A DNA stretch of 64,000 nt from CAYYFX01 sp964571855 (GTDB lineage: Bacteria; ARS69), in the NCBI GenBank assembly GCA_964571855.1, contig CAZNDO010000001.1, positions 62,001 to 126,000 of the forward strand. The letters are read 5' to 3'. How positions within the stretch are numbered: the first letter of the stretch is position 1; every line of letters starts with the position of its first letter. This document shows, one piece after another, positions 36,369-45,257 of this stretch. A model generated the notes under the pieces. That model was not told where the DNA came from. It made no database searches and saw only the letters and a list, made by a program, of their open reading frames with translations. Position numbers and translations under genes: made by a program.

Positions 36369-36800
36369 TCAGAGGGACGCGCGCGCCAGGATCGCCGCGA
36401 GCAGGCCGACCCCTCGGGCCGTCCAGAGCACGGTGCGGACCCAGTTCGTGCGCACGAGCGCGGCGTGCGCCGCCGCGTCGAAGCCGCGGGCGAGGCGGCG
36501 ATGGCCGGGCACCTGCAGCAGGAACGTGGACGCCCAGACGGCCGCCACCGCGAGCGCGGCCGCGCGGAACGTGCGCGCCGCGAAGGGCGGATCGATCGCC
36601 AGCCAGACGGACGTGACCAGTTCGACCAGCATGAGCGGCACGACGATCGTCCCGATCCGCCGCGAGTGCATCGCGTGGAACGCCGCGAACTGCCCGGGGA
36701 CGACGTGCGCGAACGCCGGGTAGTGCACCCGCTGCACGATCCAGACCAGGCCGGTGAGCGCCCACGTGGACGCGAGGTTGAGCACGACGACCGCGGTCAC
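36369..36800 (-). CDS. small four-helix membrane protein
   Basis: A 143-residue integral membrane protein of unknown function with four predicted helices (VVVLNLASTWALTGLVWIVQ, IGTIVVPLMLVELVTSVWLA, AALAVAAVWASTFLLQV, VLWTARGVGLLAAILA). Between helices 1 and 2 is VHYPAFAHVVPGQFAAFHAMHSRRI, with conserved-looking His residues that could bind a metal or haem; the plan resembles DUF1772-type proteins. The start is GTG 36800, overlapping the upstream TGA by 4 bp with GGAGG 7 nt ahead, so it is coupled to the preceding small gene. Confidence 0.7.
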   Translation of the reverse strand: MTAVVVLNLASTWALTGLVWIVQRVHYPAFAHVVPGQFAAFHAMHSRRIGTIVVPLMLVELVTSVWLAIDPPFAARTFRAAALAVAAVWASTFLLQVPGHRRLARGFDAAAHAALVRTNWVRTVLWTARGVGLLAAILARASL

Positions 36801-37147
36801 TCCGGAACCTCCGGCGGGAGCCACAGGGTGCCGGCCGGCACGTCCGTGCGCCGGTAGCCGAGCGCGGCGGCCGCCGCGTCGAGCGGCGCGTCCACGGGGG
36901 ACTCCGGCCCCGTGAAGACCGCCGCGGGCGGGTCGCGGCGAAGGAGATCCGCCACCGTGCGCGCCGACACGACGCCGAGACGGCGCTGCGCGGCGTCGTC
37001 CAGCGCGTCGGCCGAGCGGAACGTGAACGGCCCGGCGGCGAGCTCCGGGTAGATCGGCCCGGCGCCGCTCGCGTGCAACGGCGCCAGCGGCGCGATCGCG
37101 GCGCGAAGCGCCACCCGTCGCGCCGCGTCCCCCGTTGCCTTCGACAC
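36797..37147 (-). CDS. small hypothetical protein
   Basis: A 116-residue protein starting at GTG 37147, with GGAGG 6 nt upstream. No signal peptide or membrane helix. The stretch ASGAGPIYPELAAGPFTFRSADAL followed by RRLGVVSARTVADLLRRDPPAAVFTGPES resembles the C-terminal extramembrane end of glycosyltransferase-39-type or similar polytopic enzymes, so it may be a shortened derivative; this is weak. The good ribosome site and coupling to the membrane protein argue that it is expressed. Function unknown. Confidence 0.55.
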   Translation of the reverse strand: MSKATGDAARRVALRAAIAPLAPLHASGAGPIYPELAAGPFTFRSADALDDAAQRRLGVVSARTVADLLRRDPPAAVFTGPESPVDAPLDAAAAALGYRRTDVPAGTLWLPPEVPE

Positions 37148-37206
37148 GGCGCTCCTCCGGCGAGAACGGCGCCCGCGAGGATGCCCGCGCGCGCCCGCCG
37201 GGTCAA

Positions 37207-37235
37207 TCGACAGCACGCGCGCGGCCCGCTAGGAT
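37207..37235 (+). promoter_or_regulatory. promoter giving a leaderless TMEM175-family transcript
   Basis: TCGACA, 17 bp, TAGGAT. The -10 ends 7 nt before the ATG at 37242, so transcription should begin at the start codon itself; no Shine-Dalgarno is present. Confidence 0.5.
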
Positions 37236-37241
37236 CCGGGC

Positions 37242-37940
37242 ATGGCCGATGCCCCCGCCGCGCGCCGCGACGGCTTCCTCGAGCGCGGCGCGCAGGTCAC
37301 GCGCACCGAGACGTTCGTGGACGCGGCGTTCGCGTTCGCGGTCACGCTGCTGGTGATCGCGCTGGACAAGATCCCCGACTCCGCCGCCACGCTCGTGACG
37401 GCGCTGAAGCGCATCCCGGCGTTCGCCGCGAGCTTCGCGCTGATCGCGCTGTTCTGGCACGAGCACCACGTGTGGAGCCGCCGGTTCGGCCTGGACGGCG
37501 GCCGCGGCACCCTGCTCAGCCTGCTGCTCGTGTTCCTGGTGCTCATCTACGTGTTCCCGCTGCGGCTCCTCTTCGCCGCCCTCTTCTCCTGGATCACCGG
37601 CGGGTGGCTGCCGTCGGACTACCGGATCACGTCGCTCGAGGACCTGCGGCTGATGTACGTGGTGTACGGCGTGGCGTTCGGCTCGCTCGGCCTGACGATC
37701 GTGGCCCTGAACGCGCATGCCCTCGCACAGCGTGAACGGCTCGGCCTCGCGCCGCACGAGGTCGTCGGGACGCGGCGGGAGATCGCGGCGTGGCTCCTCG
37801 CGCCGGTCACGGCCGCGGTGTCGGTCCTCCTGGCGGTGGCGATGCGGGACGCGTGGCCCCAGGCCCTCTTCTCCCTCCCGGGGTTGGCGTACTGCGGGAT
37901 GGGGCTGACCGGGCTGGCGGGCCGCATCGTCAGGAAGTGA
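37242..37940 (+). CDS. TMEM175-family membrane protein (putative K+ channel)
   Basis: A 232-residue membrane protein. The first helix carries TRTETFVDAAFAFAVTLLVIAL, matching the R-x3-F-x-D-x2-F-A-x2-x-T-L-L signature of TMEM175 (DUF1211) proteins; the bacterial members form tetrameric potassium-leak channels in the inner membrane. Five further hydrophobic segments follow (ASFALIALFWHEHHVW, LLSLLLVFLVLIYVF, LMYVVYGVAFGSLGLTIVAL, WLLAPVTAAVSVLLAVAM, LPGLAYCGMGLTGLAG). The gene appears to be transcribed as a leaderless mRNA. Its TGA overlaps the promoter of the next operon. Confidence 0.85.
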   Translation: MADAPAARRDGFLERGAQVTRTETFVDAAFAFAVTLLVIALDKIPDSAATLVTALKRIPAFAASFALIALFWHEHHVWSRRFGLDGGRGTLLSLLLVFLVLIYVFPLRLLFAALFSWITGGWLPSDYRITSLEDLRLMYVVYGVAFGSLGLTIVALNAHALAQRERLGLAPHEVVGTRREIAAWLLAPVTAAVSVLLAVAMRDAWPQALFSLPGLAYCGMGLTGLAGRIVRK

Positions 37941-37965
37941 CCCCGACGCCCCCGCCTGCTAGTCT
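37937..37965 (+). promoter_or_regulatory. promoter of the ATP-grasp/methyltransferase/RluA operon
   Basis: GTGACC, a 17-bp spacer and TAGTCT. The -35 overlaps the stop codon of the TMEM175-family gene. The ATG follows at 38001. Confidence 0.4.
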
Positions 37966-38000
37966 CCCCGGTCGCTTCCCTCCAGCACGCGGGTCGGTCC

Positions 38001-39221
38001 ATGCACGTCCTCTTCCTCGCGCCCGAGGCGCAGGTCTACTACCGGGAGTTCGTCCGCGGGCTGAAGGACGCGGGCGCGGTCGTCACCGGGATGGGGCACG
38101 CGCCGCGCGAGCGCCTGCCGCTGGATCTGCGCCCGCTGCTGGACGACTACGTGTCCGTGCGGAGCCTGTTCGACACGGCCGGGACCCTGGCCGCCGCGCG
38201 CGAGGTGGCGCGCCGCCGCCCGATCGACCGCGTGGAGATGACCGACGAGCCGCTCGTCGTGCCCACCGCGCAGCTCCGCGAGGCGCTCGGCCTGCCCGGG
38301 CTCTCCGTGCACACCGCCACGCTCTGTCGCGACAAGACCGCCATGAAGGAGTTCCTCCGCGAGCAGGGCGTCCCGTGCGCGGCGTCGCGCGCGGCGTCGG
38401 ACCCCGCGCACGTGCGCGAGTTCGCGGAGCGGCACGGCTTCCCGGTGATCGTGAAGCCGCGCGCGGGCTTCGGCTCGCTGAACACGCACCGGGTGGACTC
38501 CGCCGCGGACCTGGATCGCCTGCTGCCCGGCCTGCAACTCGGCGCCGGCCGCTCCGTGGCGGTGGAGGAGTTCGTGGACGGCCACGAGGGCTTCTACGAC
38601 ACGATCATGCTGGACGGCGGCGTGGGCCACGAGTTCATCTCGCACTACTACCCGGGATGCCTCGAGGCCACGGTGAACCGCTCGGTCTCGCCGCAGATCG
38701 CCGTGACGAACCGGCTCGACGCCTCCGGCTACGCGGAGCTCAAGGAGGTCGGCCGCCGCGTCAACGCGCTGCTCGGGCTCTCGCGGTGCGCCACGCACAT
38801 GGAGTGGTTCTTCGGCACGAAGGGCCTGAAGTTCTCGGAGATCGGCGCACGCCCCGCGGGCGAGCGCATCTGGGACATGTACCGCGTGGCGAACGACTTC
38901 GACGTGTACGGCGAGTGGGCGCAGGCCGTGGTGCACGGCCGCACCACGCGCACGCCGAGCCGCCGGTACGCCGCCGGCTCCGTGCAGATCCGCCCGGATC
39001 GCGACGGTGTCTACGTGCGCCACGACGGGCTGGACGCGGCGCTGCGCGAGGCCGGGCCGTACGTCTACGAGTCCGAGATCCCGCCGCCCGGAACGCCCAC
39101 GCAGCCGCTCGAGAAGGGGTGGCTCGTGAACACGTGGTTCCGGCTGCGCCACCCGGACTACGACGCGCTCCGCGAGCTGATGTCCCGGATCGGCCGCACC
39201 GTGAAGGCGGTGGCGCGTTGA
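38001..39221 (+). CDS. ATP-grasp ligase-like protein
   Basis: A 406-residue ATP-grasp protein. The N-terminal pre-ATP-grasp domain starts MHVLFLAPEAQVYYREFVRGL. The ATP-grasp core shows RDKTAMKEFLREQGVPCA, FPVIVKPRAGFGSLNTHRV (ATP-binding Lys strand), SVAVEEFVDGHEGFYD, and MEWFFGTKGLKFSEIGARPAGERIW with the metal-binding E and R/N positions. This family joins carboxylates to amines or thiols through acyl phosphates; the substrate is unknown. It is first in a three-gene operon, its TGA overlapping the TTG start of a methyltransferase. No signal peptide, so it is cytosolic. Confidence 0.8.
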   Translation: MHVLFLAPEAQVYYREFVRGLKDAGAVVTGMGHAPRERLPLDLRPLLDDYVSVRSLFDTAGTLAAAREVARRRPIDRVEMTDEPLVVPTAQLREALGLPGLSVHTATLCRDKTAMKEFLREQGVPCAASRAASDPAHVREFAERHGFPVIVKPRAGFGSLNTHRVDSAADLDRLLPGLQLGAGRSVAVEEFVDGHEGFYDTIMLDGGVGHEFISHYYPGCLEATVNRSVSPQIAVTNRLDASGYAELKEVGRRVNALLGLSRCATHMEWFFGTKGLKFSEIGARPAGERIWDMYRVANDFDVYGEWAQAVVHGRTTRTPSRRYAAGSVQIRPDRDGVYVRHDGLDAALREAGPYVYESEIPPPGTPTQPLEKGWLVNTWFRLRHPDYDALRELMSRIGRTVKAVAR

Positions 39222-40087
39222 CCGCGGAGGCCGCGGACTACGAGCTCCTGGACTCCGGCGACGGGCGCAAGCTGGAGCGCTTCGGCCCGTGGATCCTGGC
39301 GCGGCCGGCGGCGCAGGCGGCGTGGCGTCCGTCCCGGGACGCCGCGGCCTGGTCGGCCGCCCACGCGGCGTTCGACCGCGAGGAGGGCCAGCGCTGGACC
39401 GCGCGCGCGGAGCTCCCGGAGGAGTGGACGGTCTCGGTGGACGGGCTGCGCTTCCGGCTCGCGCGCACGGACTTCGGGCACCTCGGCATCTTCCCGGAGC
39501 AGCGCGCGCTGTGGCGCTGGATCGCGGAGCGCGTGGCCGCCGCGAAGGCGCGGCGCGGCGGCGCGGACGTGTCGCTCCTGAACGTGTTCGCGTACTCCGG
39601 CGGCTCCACGCTCGCGGCCGCGCGCGCCGGCGCGTCGGTGTGCCACGTGGACGCGTCGCGCGGCATGGTGTCCTGGGCGTCGGAGAACGCCCGGCTCAAC
39701 GGCCTGCAGGACGCGCCGATCCGCTGGATCGTGGACGACGCGCGGAAGTTCCTCTCCCGCGAGGTGCGCCGCGAGCGGCGCTACGACGCCATCGTGCTGG
39801 ACCCGCCCACGTTCGGCCGCGGCGCGAAGGGCGAGGTGTACAAGATCGACGAGGGGTTGCGCGACACGCTCGAGCACGCGGCGCGCCTCCTGTCGGACGA
39901 TCCCGCGCTCCTGCTGCTGACGAGCCACACGCCGGGCTACACGCCGGTCGTGCTGGCGAACCTGGTGGGGCAGACGACGGCGGGGCGCGGCGGCGCGGTG
40001 GAGTGCGGCGAGATGACGCTGACGGGCGCGCCCGACGCCCTCCCGCTGCCGAGCGGCGCGTGGGCGCGCTGGGCGCCGGCCTCGTGA
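39218..40087 (+). CDS. class I SAM methyltransferase (RlmI/RlmK-like)
   Basis: A 289-residue methyltransferase of the COG1092 group, whose best-known members methylate C5 of cytosines in 23S rRNA. Seen: FGHLGIFPEQRALWRWI, then SAM-binding motif LLNVFAYSGGSTLAAARAGASVCHVDAS, SWASENARLNG, and the catalytic DPPTFGRGAKGE. The N-terminal PUA domain of RlmI is absent. The start is most likely TTG 39218, which overlaps the TGA of the ATP-grasp gene; no in-frame ATG or GTG lies nearby. Its own TGA overlaps the GTG of the pseudouridine synthase, so the two RNA-modifying enzymes are coupled. Confidence 0.85.
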   Translation: MTAEAADYELLDSGDGRKLERFGPWILARPAAQAAWRPSRDAAAWSAAHAAFDREEGQRWTARAELPEEWTVSVDGLRFRLARTDFGHLGIFPEQRALWRWIAERVAAAKARRGGADVSLLNVFAYSGGSTLAAARAGASVCHVDASRGMVSWASENARLNGLQDAPIRWIVDDARKFLSREVRRERRYDAIVLDPPTFGRGAKGEVYKIDEGLRDTLEHAARLLSDDPALLLLTSHTPGYTPVVLANLVGQTTAGRGGAVECGEMTLTGAPDALPLPSGAWARWAPAS

Positions 40088-40779
40088 CGCGCCCCGCGGC
40101 CGGCGCCGCCGGCGCCCTGGACCTGCTCCTCGAGGACAACCACCTCCTCGCCGCGAACAAGCCGCCGGGGCTGCTCACGCAGCCGTCGGGCCGCAGCGAG
40201 GACAGCCTGGAGGCGCGCGCGAAGGAGTGGGTGCGCGCCGCGAAGGGCAAGCCGGGCGAGGTGTTCCTGCACGCGGTGCATCGGCTGGACCGCGAGGTGT
40301 CCGGCGTCGTCCTCTTCGCCCGGACGAGCAAGGCGCTCGGCCGGCTCCAGGAGGAGATGCGCGCGCGCCGCGCCGTGAAGGTGTACCACGCGCTGCTGGA
40401 GCGGATGCCGCCGGAGGAGGAGGGAGTCCTGGAGCACTGGCTCGCGCACGGCGAGCACCGCGCGCGCGTGGCGAAGGCCGGGAGCCGGGACGCGAAGGCG
40501 AGCCGACTGGAGTACCGCGTGCTCAAGCACCTGGGCGAGGTGGTGCTCGTGGAGGTGCTGCTGCACACCGGACGCTACCACCAGATCCGCGCGCAGTTCG
40601 CGGCGGCCGGCTGTCCCGTGGCCGGCGACGGCCGCTACGGCAGCCGCGCGCCCACGCCGGGACGCATCGGGCTGCACCACCGGAGGCTGGAGATCCTGCA
40701 CCCCGTGCGGAAGGTGACGATCGCGATCGAGGCCCCATACCCGCGCGGCTGGCCGGCGCAGGAGCGGAAGCGCCGCTGA
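40084..40779 (+). CDS. RluA-family pseudouridine synthase
   Basis: A 231-residue enzyme that isomerises uridine to pseudouridine in RNA. The catalytic motif HAVHRLDREVSGVVLFA contains the invariant Asp, and HTGRYHQIRAQF is the second conserved block. It lacks an N-terminal S4 domain, so it belongs to the short RluA/RluE-like type; whether the target is rRNA or tRNA cannot be told. It starts at GTG 40084 overlapping the upstream TGA and ends 7 bp before the convergent epimerase gene. A basic tail (GWPAQERKRR) may help RNA binding. Confidence 0.9.
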   Translation: MTRPAAGAAGALDLLLEDNHLLAANKPPGLLTQPSGRSEDSLEARAKEWVRAAKGKPGEVFLHAVHRLDREVSGVVLFARTSKALGRLQEEMRARRAVKVYHALLERMPPEEEGVLEHWLAHGEHRARVAKAGSRDAKASRLEYRVLKHLGEVVLVEVLLHTGRYHQIRAQFAAAGCPVAGDGRYGSRAPTPGRIGLHHRRLEILHPVRKVTIAIEAPYPRGWPAQERKRR

Positions 40780-40786
40780 GGCCCGC

Positions 40787-42245
40787 TCACGCCCGCGGCT
40801 GCTCCGCCTCGCGGCGGATGCCGTGCAGCATGGCGCGGAACACCGGCCCGTGGAACGGCGTGACCGCCCACCAGTAGACGATCCCCCCGAGCCCGCGCGG
40901 CCGGAACCGCGCCGTCTGCACGAGACGCGAGCCGCCGCCGTCCGCCGGCTCCACGGCAAGCTCGAGGTGCGCCTCGCCCGGCAGCTTCATCTCCGCGCGC
41001 AGCCCGAGCCTCCGCCCCGGCTCCAGCTCCGTCACGCGCCAGAAGTCCAGCGCCTCGCCGTACGCGATCCGCTCGGGATGCCTCCGCCCGCGCGTGAGCC
41101 CGGGGCCGCCCGAGCACCCGGTCGATCGCGCCGCGCACCCTCCAGAGCCAGCTCCCCTCGTACCAGCCGTGCTCCCCGCCGAGCCGGCACACGGTCTCGA
41201 ACGTCCGCTCCGGCGCGGCGCGCACGAGAACCTCCCGGCGATCGACGAACACGGTGCCGCCGGCCCAGTCGGGATCGCCGGGCACGGCGCCGGCGTCGGT
41301 CCAGGCGGTCTCCACCTCGTTCGCGGCGTGCCGGCCCAGCGCGGCCTCGACCGCCTCGCGCACGGTGAGCCGCCGGTGCGGCATCAGCTCCACGGCGTCG
41401 TCGTTCCGGCACACGACCGGGTTGCGCAGCCCGTCGGCGAGCGGCCGCGCGATGTGCCGGCTCACCGGCGTCACGAGGTGGATCCACAGCGAGCTGAGGT
41501 GCGGGGTGAGCACGGGGACCGGGAGGATCCGGCGGCGGCGCAGCCCGCGGACCTCCGCCACGAGGTCGATGATCTCGCGGTACGTCACCACGTCGGGTCC
41601 GCCGATGTCCAGCGTGCGCCCCGCGGTCTCCGGCACGCGCAGGCACTCCACCAGGTAGAAGAGCGCGTCGCGGATGCCGATGGGCTGCGCGGGCGTGCTG
41701 ACCCAGCGCGGCGTCACCATCACCGGCAACCGTTCCACGAGGTAGCGCAGGATCTCGAACGACGCGGACCCCGATCCGATGATCATCGCCGCGCGCAGCA
41801 CGGTGATCGGGACGCCGGCCTCCGCCAGCGCGGACTCCACCTCGCGCCGCGAAGCGAGGTGCCGGCTCAGGTCCGCGCCGGTCTCCCCGAGACCCCCGAG
41901 GTAGATGATGCGCGGCACCCCCGCCGCCGCGGCCGCGTGCGCGAACGTGCGTGCCAGCTCCCGGTCCCGGCGCGCGTAGTCCTCGCGGGCCGCGATCATG
42001 GAGTGCACGAGGTAGTACGCCGCGCGGCAGCCGGACAGGGCGGCGCGCAGGGCGTCCGGATCCGCGACATCGCCGCGCACGAGCGTCACGCGGGGGTCGG
42101 ACGCCCACGGCCGGTCGCCCAGCTTGCGGGGCGAGCGCGCGTAGCAGCGCACCGGGTAGCCCGCGTCGAGCAGCCTCGGGACGAGCCGCCCGCCCACGTA
42201 TCCGGAGGCGCCGGTCACGAGGACCGGCGCGCCGCGATCTTCCAA
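40787..42245 (-). pseudogene. SDR/NAD-dependent epimerase with DUF2867 domain, frameshifted
   Basis: Encodes an atypical SDR (GAPVLVTGASGYVGGRLVPRLLDAG, NAD-binding) of about 370 residues followed by a DUF2867 domain, a fusion known from proteins such as YbjT-like/DUF2867. The start is TTG 42245 with GGAG 6 nt upstream. The frame is intact to about 41110 (GSWLWRVRGAIDRVLG) and then breaks: removing one G from the run at 41109-41111 restores GGPGLTRGRRHPERIAYGEALDFWRVTELEP and the rest of DUF2867 to TGA 40787. The second half is perfectly preserved, so either the lesion is very recent or it is a one-base sequencing error in a G/C run. Confidence 0.75.
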
Positions 42246-42335
42246 GGAGGTCTCCGTTCCACGCGGAAGGCCGGCCAGCGTATCCTCGCGCCGCGCGGTC
42301 GTCGACCCCTCCGCGCCCTCCCGGGAGGTCCGCCC

Positions 42336-42800
42336 ATGATCCGATCCCTCGTCGCCGCGCTCGTACTCGCGTCCGCCGTCGCTTCGCCGCTCGCCCCGCC
42401 CGCGTCCGCCGGCGTGGACGGGCTCGCGTGGATGACGGGCCACTGGGAGATGCGCGGCGAGGCCCGCCACGTGGAGGAGGTCTGGCTGGCGCCCGAGGGC
42501 GGCGTGCTGCTCGGGATGGGCCGCACGGTGCGCGACGGGAAGGCCGTGGCCTTCGAGTTCCTGCGCATCGAGGAGCGCGGCGGGGAGGTGTTCTACGTGG
42601 CCAGCCCGCAGGGGGCGCCCCCCACGGACTTCCGCCTCGTGACGGCGGAGGGAACGCGCGCGGTCTTCGAGAACCCCGCGCACGACTTCCCGCAACGCAT
42701 CGAGTACCGGCTCGACGGGAAGGAGCTCGTGGCGCGGATCTCCGCGCTGGACGAGACCGCCGCGCGTGCGTCCGAGTGGCGCTGGACCCGGCGCGAGTGA
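42336..42800 (+). CDS. DUF6265-family secreted protein
   Basis: A 154-residue exported protein with signal peptide (VAALVLASAVASPLAPPASA) and GGGAGG 7 nt before the ATG. The body matches DUF6265: LAWMTGHWEMRGEARHVEEVW, then APEGGVLLGMGRTVRDGK, FEFLRIEERGGEVFYVASP, and ENPAHDFPQRIEYR. The family folds as a lipocalin-like barrel and its ligand is unknown. It is divergent from the epimerase gene. The conserved W-M-x-G-x-W and H-D-F-P-Q-R-I motifs make the family call firm; function is not known. Confidence 0.85.
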   Translation: MIRSLVAALVLASAVASPLAPPASAGVDGLAWMTGHWEMRGEARHVEEVWLAPEGGVLLGMGRTVRDGKAVAFEFLRIEERGGEVFYVASPQGAPPTDFRLVTAEGTRAVFENPAHDFPQRIEYRLDGKELVARISALDETAARASEWRWTRRE

Positions 42801-42828
42801 CTTCCGGCGGGTCCGCGCGGCGCGCCGC

Positions 42829-42857
42829 TTGACGATCGTCCCGCCCGCGCGAATAGT
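42829..42857 (+). promoter_or_regulatory. promoter of the large secreted FCB-type protein
   Basis: TTGACG, 17 bp, AATAGT. The predicted start lies near 42864, giving a ~96-nt G/C-rich leader with a perfect hairpin CCGTGC-GTT-GCACGG at 42884-42898. Confidence 0.5.
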
Positions 42858-42959
42858 GGCCCCACCCCTGGTGGCAAGGCCCTCCGTGCGTTGCACGGAC
42901 GCGCCTCCGCGTGCCGGCGTCCCCGCGCCGGCAGGCGCCGGCGCCGGAGGAGGTGTCCC

Positions 42960-45137
42960 CTGCCACCCACCGCCCGCGCGCGGGATCTCGCGCTCGCCTC
43001 CGCCCTGCTTCCGCTCCTGATCGCATCCGCCGCCTCCGCGCGCCCGGCGAACCCGCGTCCCGCCCCGCGCGTGGACGAGTTCGCCGGCTGGTTCCACAAC
43101 GCCGGCAACGTCCTCCTGCACGTCTCGAACCGCGGGATGTTCGGCCGCGAGGGCGCGGACCTCACGAACCCGTCCGCCGAGTGGCCCGCGGGCACGAACC
43201 AGGAGTACCTGTACGCGGCCGGGCTGTGGATCGGCGGCGTCGTGCACCGCGGCGCGGCGCCGGAGACCCTGGTGACCGCCGGCACGTTCGCGAACAACTT
43301 CCAGGTGGGCGAGCTGTACAACCTGGAGCCCGACGAGGGGTGCGGCGTTCCCGTGGAGGGCATCTGCCGGTCGTTCGAGGGCGCCTCGCAGGGTCTGCGC
43401 CGCGTGGACGACGACGGCGACGGTCCCGTCGACGAGGACCCGCTGGACGGCGCGGACAACGACGGCGACGGCCGCGTGGACGAGGACTTCGCGGGCATTT
43501 CGCAGCAGATGTTCCGCGCCGTGTACTACGACACGTCCGCGCGCTTCAACCCGTTCTTCCCGGATGCCGCGGACCGGCACACGCCGCTCGGCCTGCGCGT
43601 GGAGCAGGAGAGCTACCAGTGGACCGATCCGCTGTTCGACGACTTCGTGGGCGTGGAGTTCCGCATCACGAACATCTCGCGGACGATCGACCCGGTCGGG
43701 TGGGACATCACGAAGTGCTACATCGGGTTCATGGTGGACGGCGACGTGGGCATCGACGACCAGTCGCTGAACTACCATCGCGACGATCGCGGCGGCTTCG
43801 CCGAGCTGGACACGCTGCTGGCCTCCGAGACCGGCGGTCCTCCCACGCCGCTCCACATCACGATGGGCTACATCTTCGACGAGAACGGCGGGGAGATCGC
43901 CGCGGACGACGTGCCCGGCTACTGCGGCGTGATGTTCCTGGGCCACACCGTGGACACCACGTCGCCGAACCTGGAGGGCGCGCTGGCGCCGCGCGAGGTG
44001 GGCATCCACGCGTTCCGCATCTGGACCAGCGGCGACGAGGACGCGCGCGACGACCTGGACCGGTACCGGTTCCTGCGCGGGCTCCGGGACACCGGCCGCA
44101 CGATCTCGCCCGACGCCGAGCGCCCGGCGGACTACCGCTTCGTGGTGTCGGCCGGCCCCTTCGCGCGCATCCCCCCCGGCTCCACCCTGACGTTCCAGGT
44201 GGCGTTCGTGTTCGGCGACATGGTGGAGCGCGTGGACCCGCTCACCGGGTCCATCGTCCGGCGCCCGGATCTCGCGAACCCCATCCAGGCGCAGCGCGTG
44301 TACAACGGGTCCGTGGAGAACGACGAGGTCGTGCACTGGGCGACCGCGTCGCCGCCGCCGCCGCCGAACCTCCGCGCGGAGGCCGGCGACGGGCACGTCA
44401 CGGTGGAGTGGGACGACTTCCCGGAGGACGTGCCCGATCCGCTCACGCGCGAGCTCGACTTCGCGGGCTACCAGGTCTGGAAGGCCGAGGGCTGGCGCCG
44501 CGACTCGCCCGTGCCGGCGGACGGGATGTGGCGGCTCGTGGCGGACTTCGACTCCACGGAGCTCGCGCACATCGACACGGGGCTGACCGGGCTGGGGAAG
44601 TACCGGTTCGTGGACACGCGCGTGAGCAACGGCTTCCACTACTGGTACGTGGTCACGGCCTACGACCGCGGCGTGTTCCGCATCGTGGTGGACCCCGAGA
44701 CCGATCCGCCCGAGACCACGTACGTCCCCACCGCCACCGGCCCGAAGTTCGGCAAGTACTCGCAGAACATGGTGCGCGTGATGCCGCACACGACGGCGGC
44801 CCAGACCCTGGCGGACGTGTATGTCGTGCCGAACCCGTACCGGCTTTCCGCCGCGTGGGACCTGGCCGAGACCGACGTGGAGCCCACCGGGCGGCGGATC
44901 AAGTTCTTCAACCTGCCCTCCCGAGCCACGATCCGCATCTTCACCCTGGCGGGGGACCACGTGGCCACCATCGAGCATGACGACGCGCGCGGCATCGCCG
45001 GCGGCGGACCCGGGCAGGCGGAGTGGAACCTGATCTCGAAGAACAACCAGGACACGGTGAGCGGGATCTACCTCTACCACGTGACGTCGGAGATCGACGG
45101 ATCGTCGGCCACCGGGAAGTTCGTCATCATCCGGTGA
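42960..45137 (+). CDS. large secreted protein with FCB-type C-terminal domain, probable CTG start
   Basis: A 725-residue exported protein. No ATG, GTG or TTG is well placed, but CTG 42960 lies 6 nt after GGAGGAGG and opens directly on a signal peptide (PPTARARDLALASALLPLLIASAASA); TTG 42891 would instead add 23 odd Arg-rich residues. Asp-rich loops (RVDDDGDGPVDEDPLDGADNDGDGRVDED) suggest calcium binding. A fibronectin-III-like part follows (PPPPPNLRAEAGDGHVTVEWDDF). The end (YVVPNPYRLSAAWDLA, IRIFTLAGDHVATIEHD, SGIYLYHVTSEIDGSSATGKFVIIR) is the FlgD-like/type-9-like domain. It is probably a surface protein of unknown role. Confidence 0.75.
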   Translation: MPPTARARDLALASALLPLLIASAASARPANPRPAPRVDEFAGWFHNAGNVLLHVSNRGMFGREGADLTNPSAEWPAGTNQEYLYAAGLWIGGVVHRGAAPETLVTAGTFANNFQVGELYNLEPDEGCGVPVEGICRSFEGASQGLRRVDDDGDGPVDEDPLDGADNDGDGRVDEDFAGISQQMFRAVYYDTSARFNPFFPDAADRHTPLGLRVEQESYQWTDPLFDDFVGVEFRITNISRTIDPVGWDITKCYIGFMVDGDVGIDDQSLNYHRDDRGGFAELDTLLASETGGPPTPLHITMGYIFDENGGEIAADDVPGYCGVMFLGHTVDTTSPNLEGALAPREVGIHAFRIWTSGDEDARDDLDRYRFLRGLRDTGRTISPDAERPADYRFVVSAGPFARIPPGSTLTFQVAFVFGDMVERVDPLTGSIVRRPDLANPIQAQRVYNGSVENDEVVHWATASPPPPPNLRAEAGDGHVTVEWDDFPEDVPDPLTRELDFAGYQVWKAEGWRRDSPVPADGMWRLVADFDSTELAHIDTGLTGLGKYRFVDTRVSNGFHYWYVVTAYDRGVFRIVVDPETDPPETTYVPTATGPKFGKYSQNMVRVMPHTTAAQTLADVYVVPNPYRLSAAWDLAETDVEPTGRRIKFFNLPSRATIRIFTLAGDHVATIEHDDARGIAGGGPGQAEWNLISKNNQDTVSGIYLYHVTSEIDGSSATGKFVIIR

Positions 45138-45180
45138 GGGGGGCGAAAGAGGACGGCGTCGTCCGCTATCGCCGGGGCGC

Positions 45181-45210
45181 TTGCACCGGCGCGCCGCGGC
45201 CGGATAGCAT
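45181..45210 (+). promoter_or_regulatory. promoter of the NHL-repeat gene
   Basis: TTGCAC, 18 bp, TAGCAT, 47 bp before ATG 45258. Confidence 0.4.
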
Positions 45211-45257
45211 CCGTTTGCTTTCCGGAGCGACGCCTCCTCCCGTCATCCGAGGTCCCG

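Noticed and set aside
42864..42959. A cyclic-di-GMP (GEMM) riboswitch in the leader before 42960
   Set aside because: GGCAAGG and GACGCGCC look vaguely like GEMM blocks around a stem, but the GACGCAAAGCC core and the receptor are missing.
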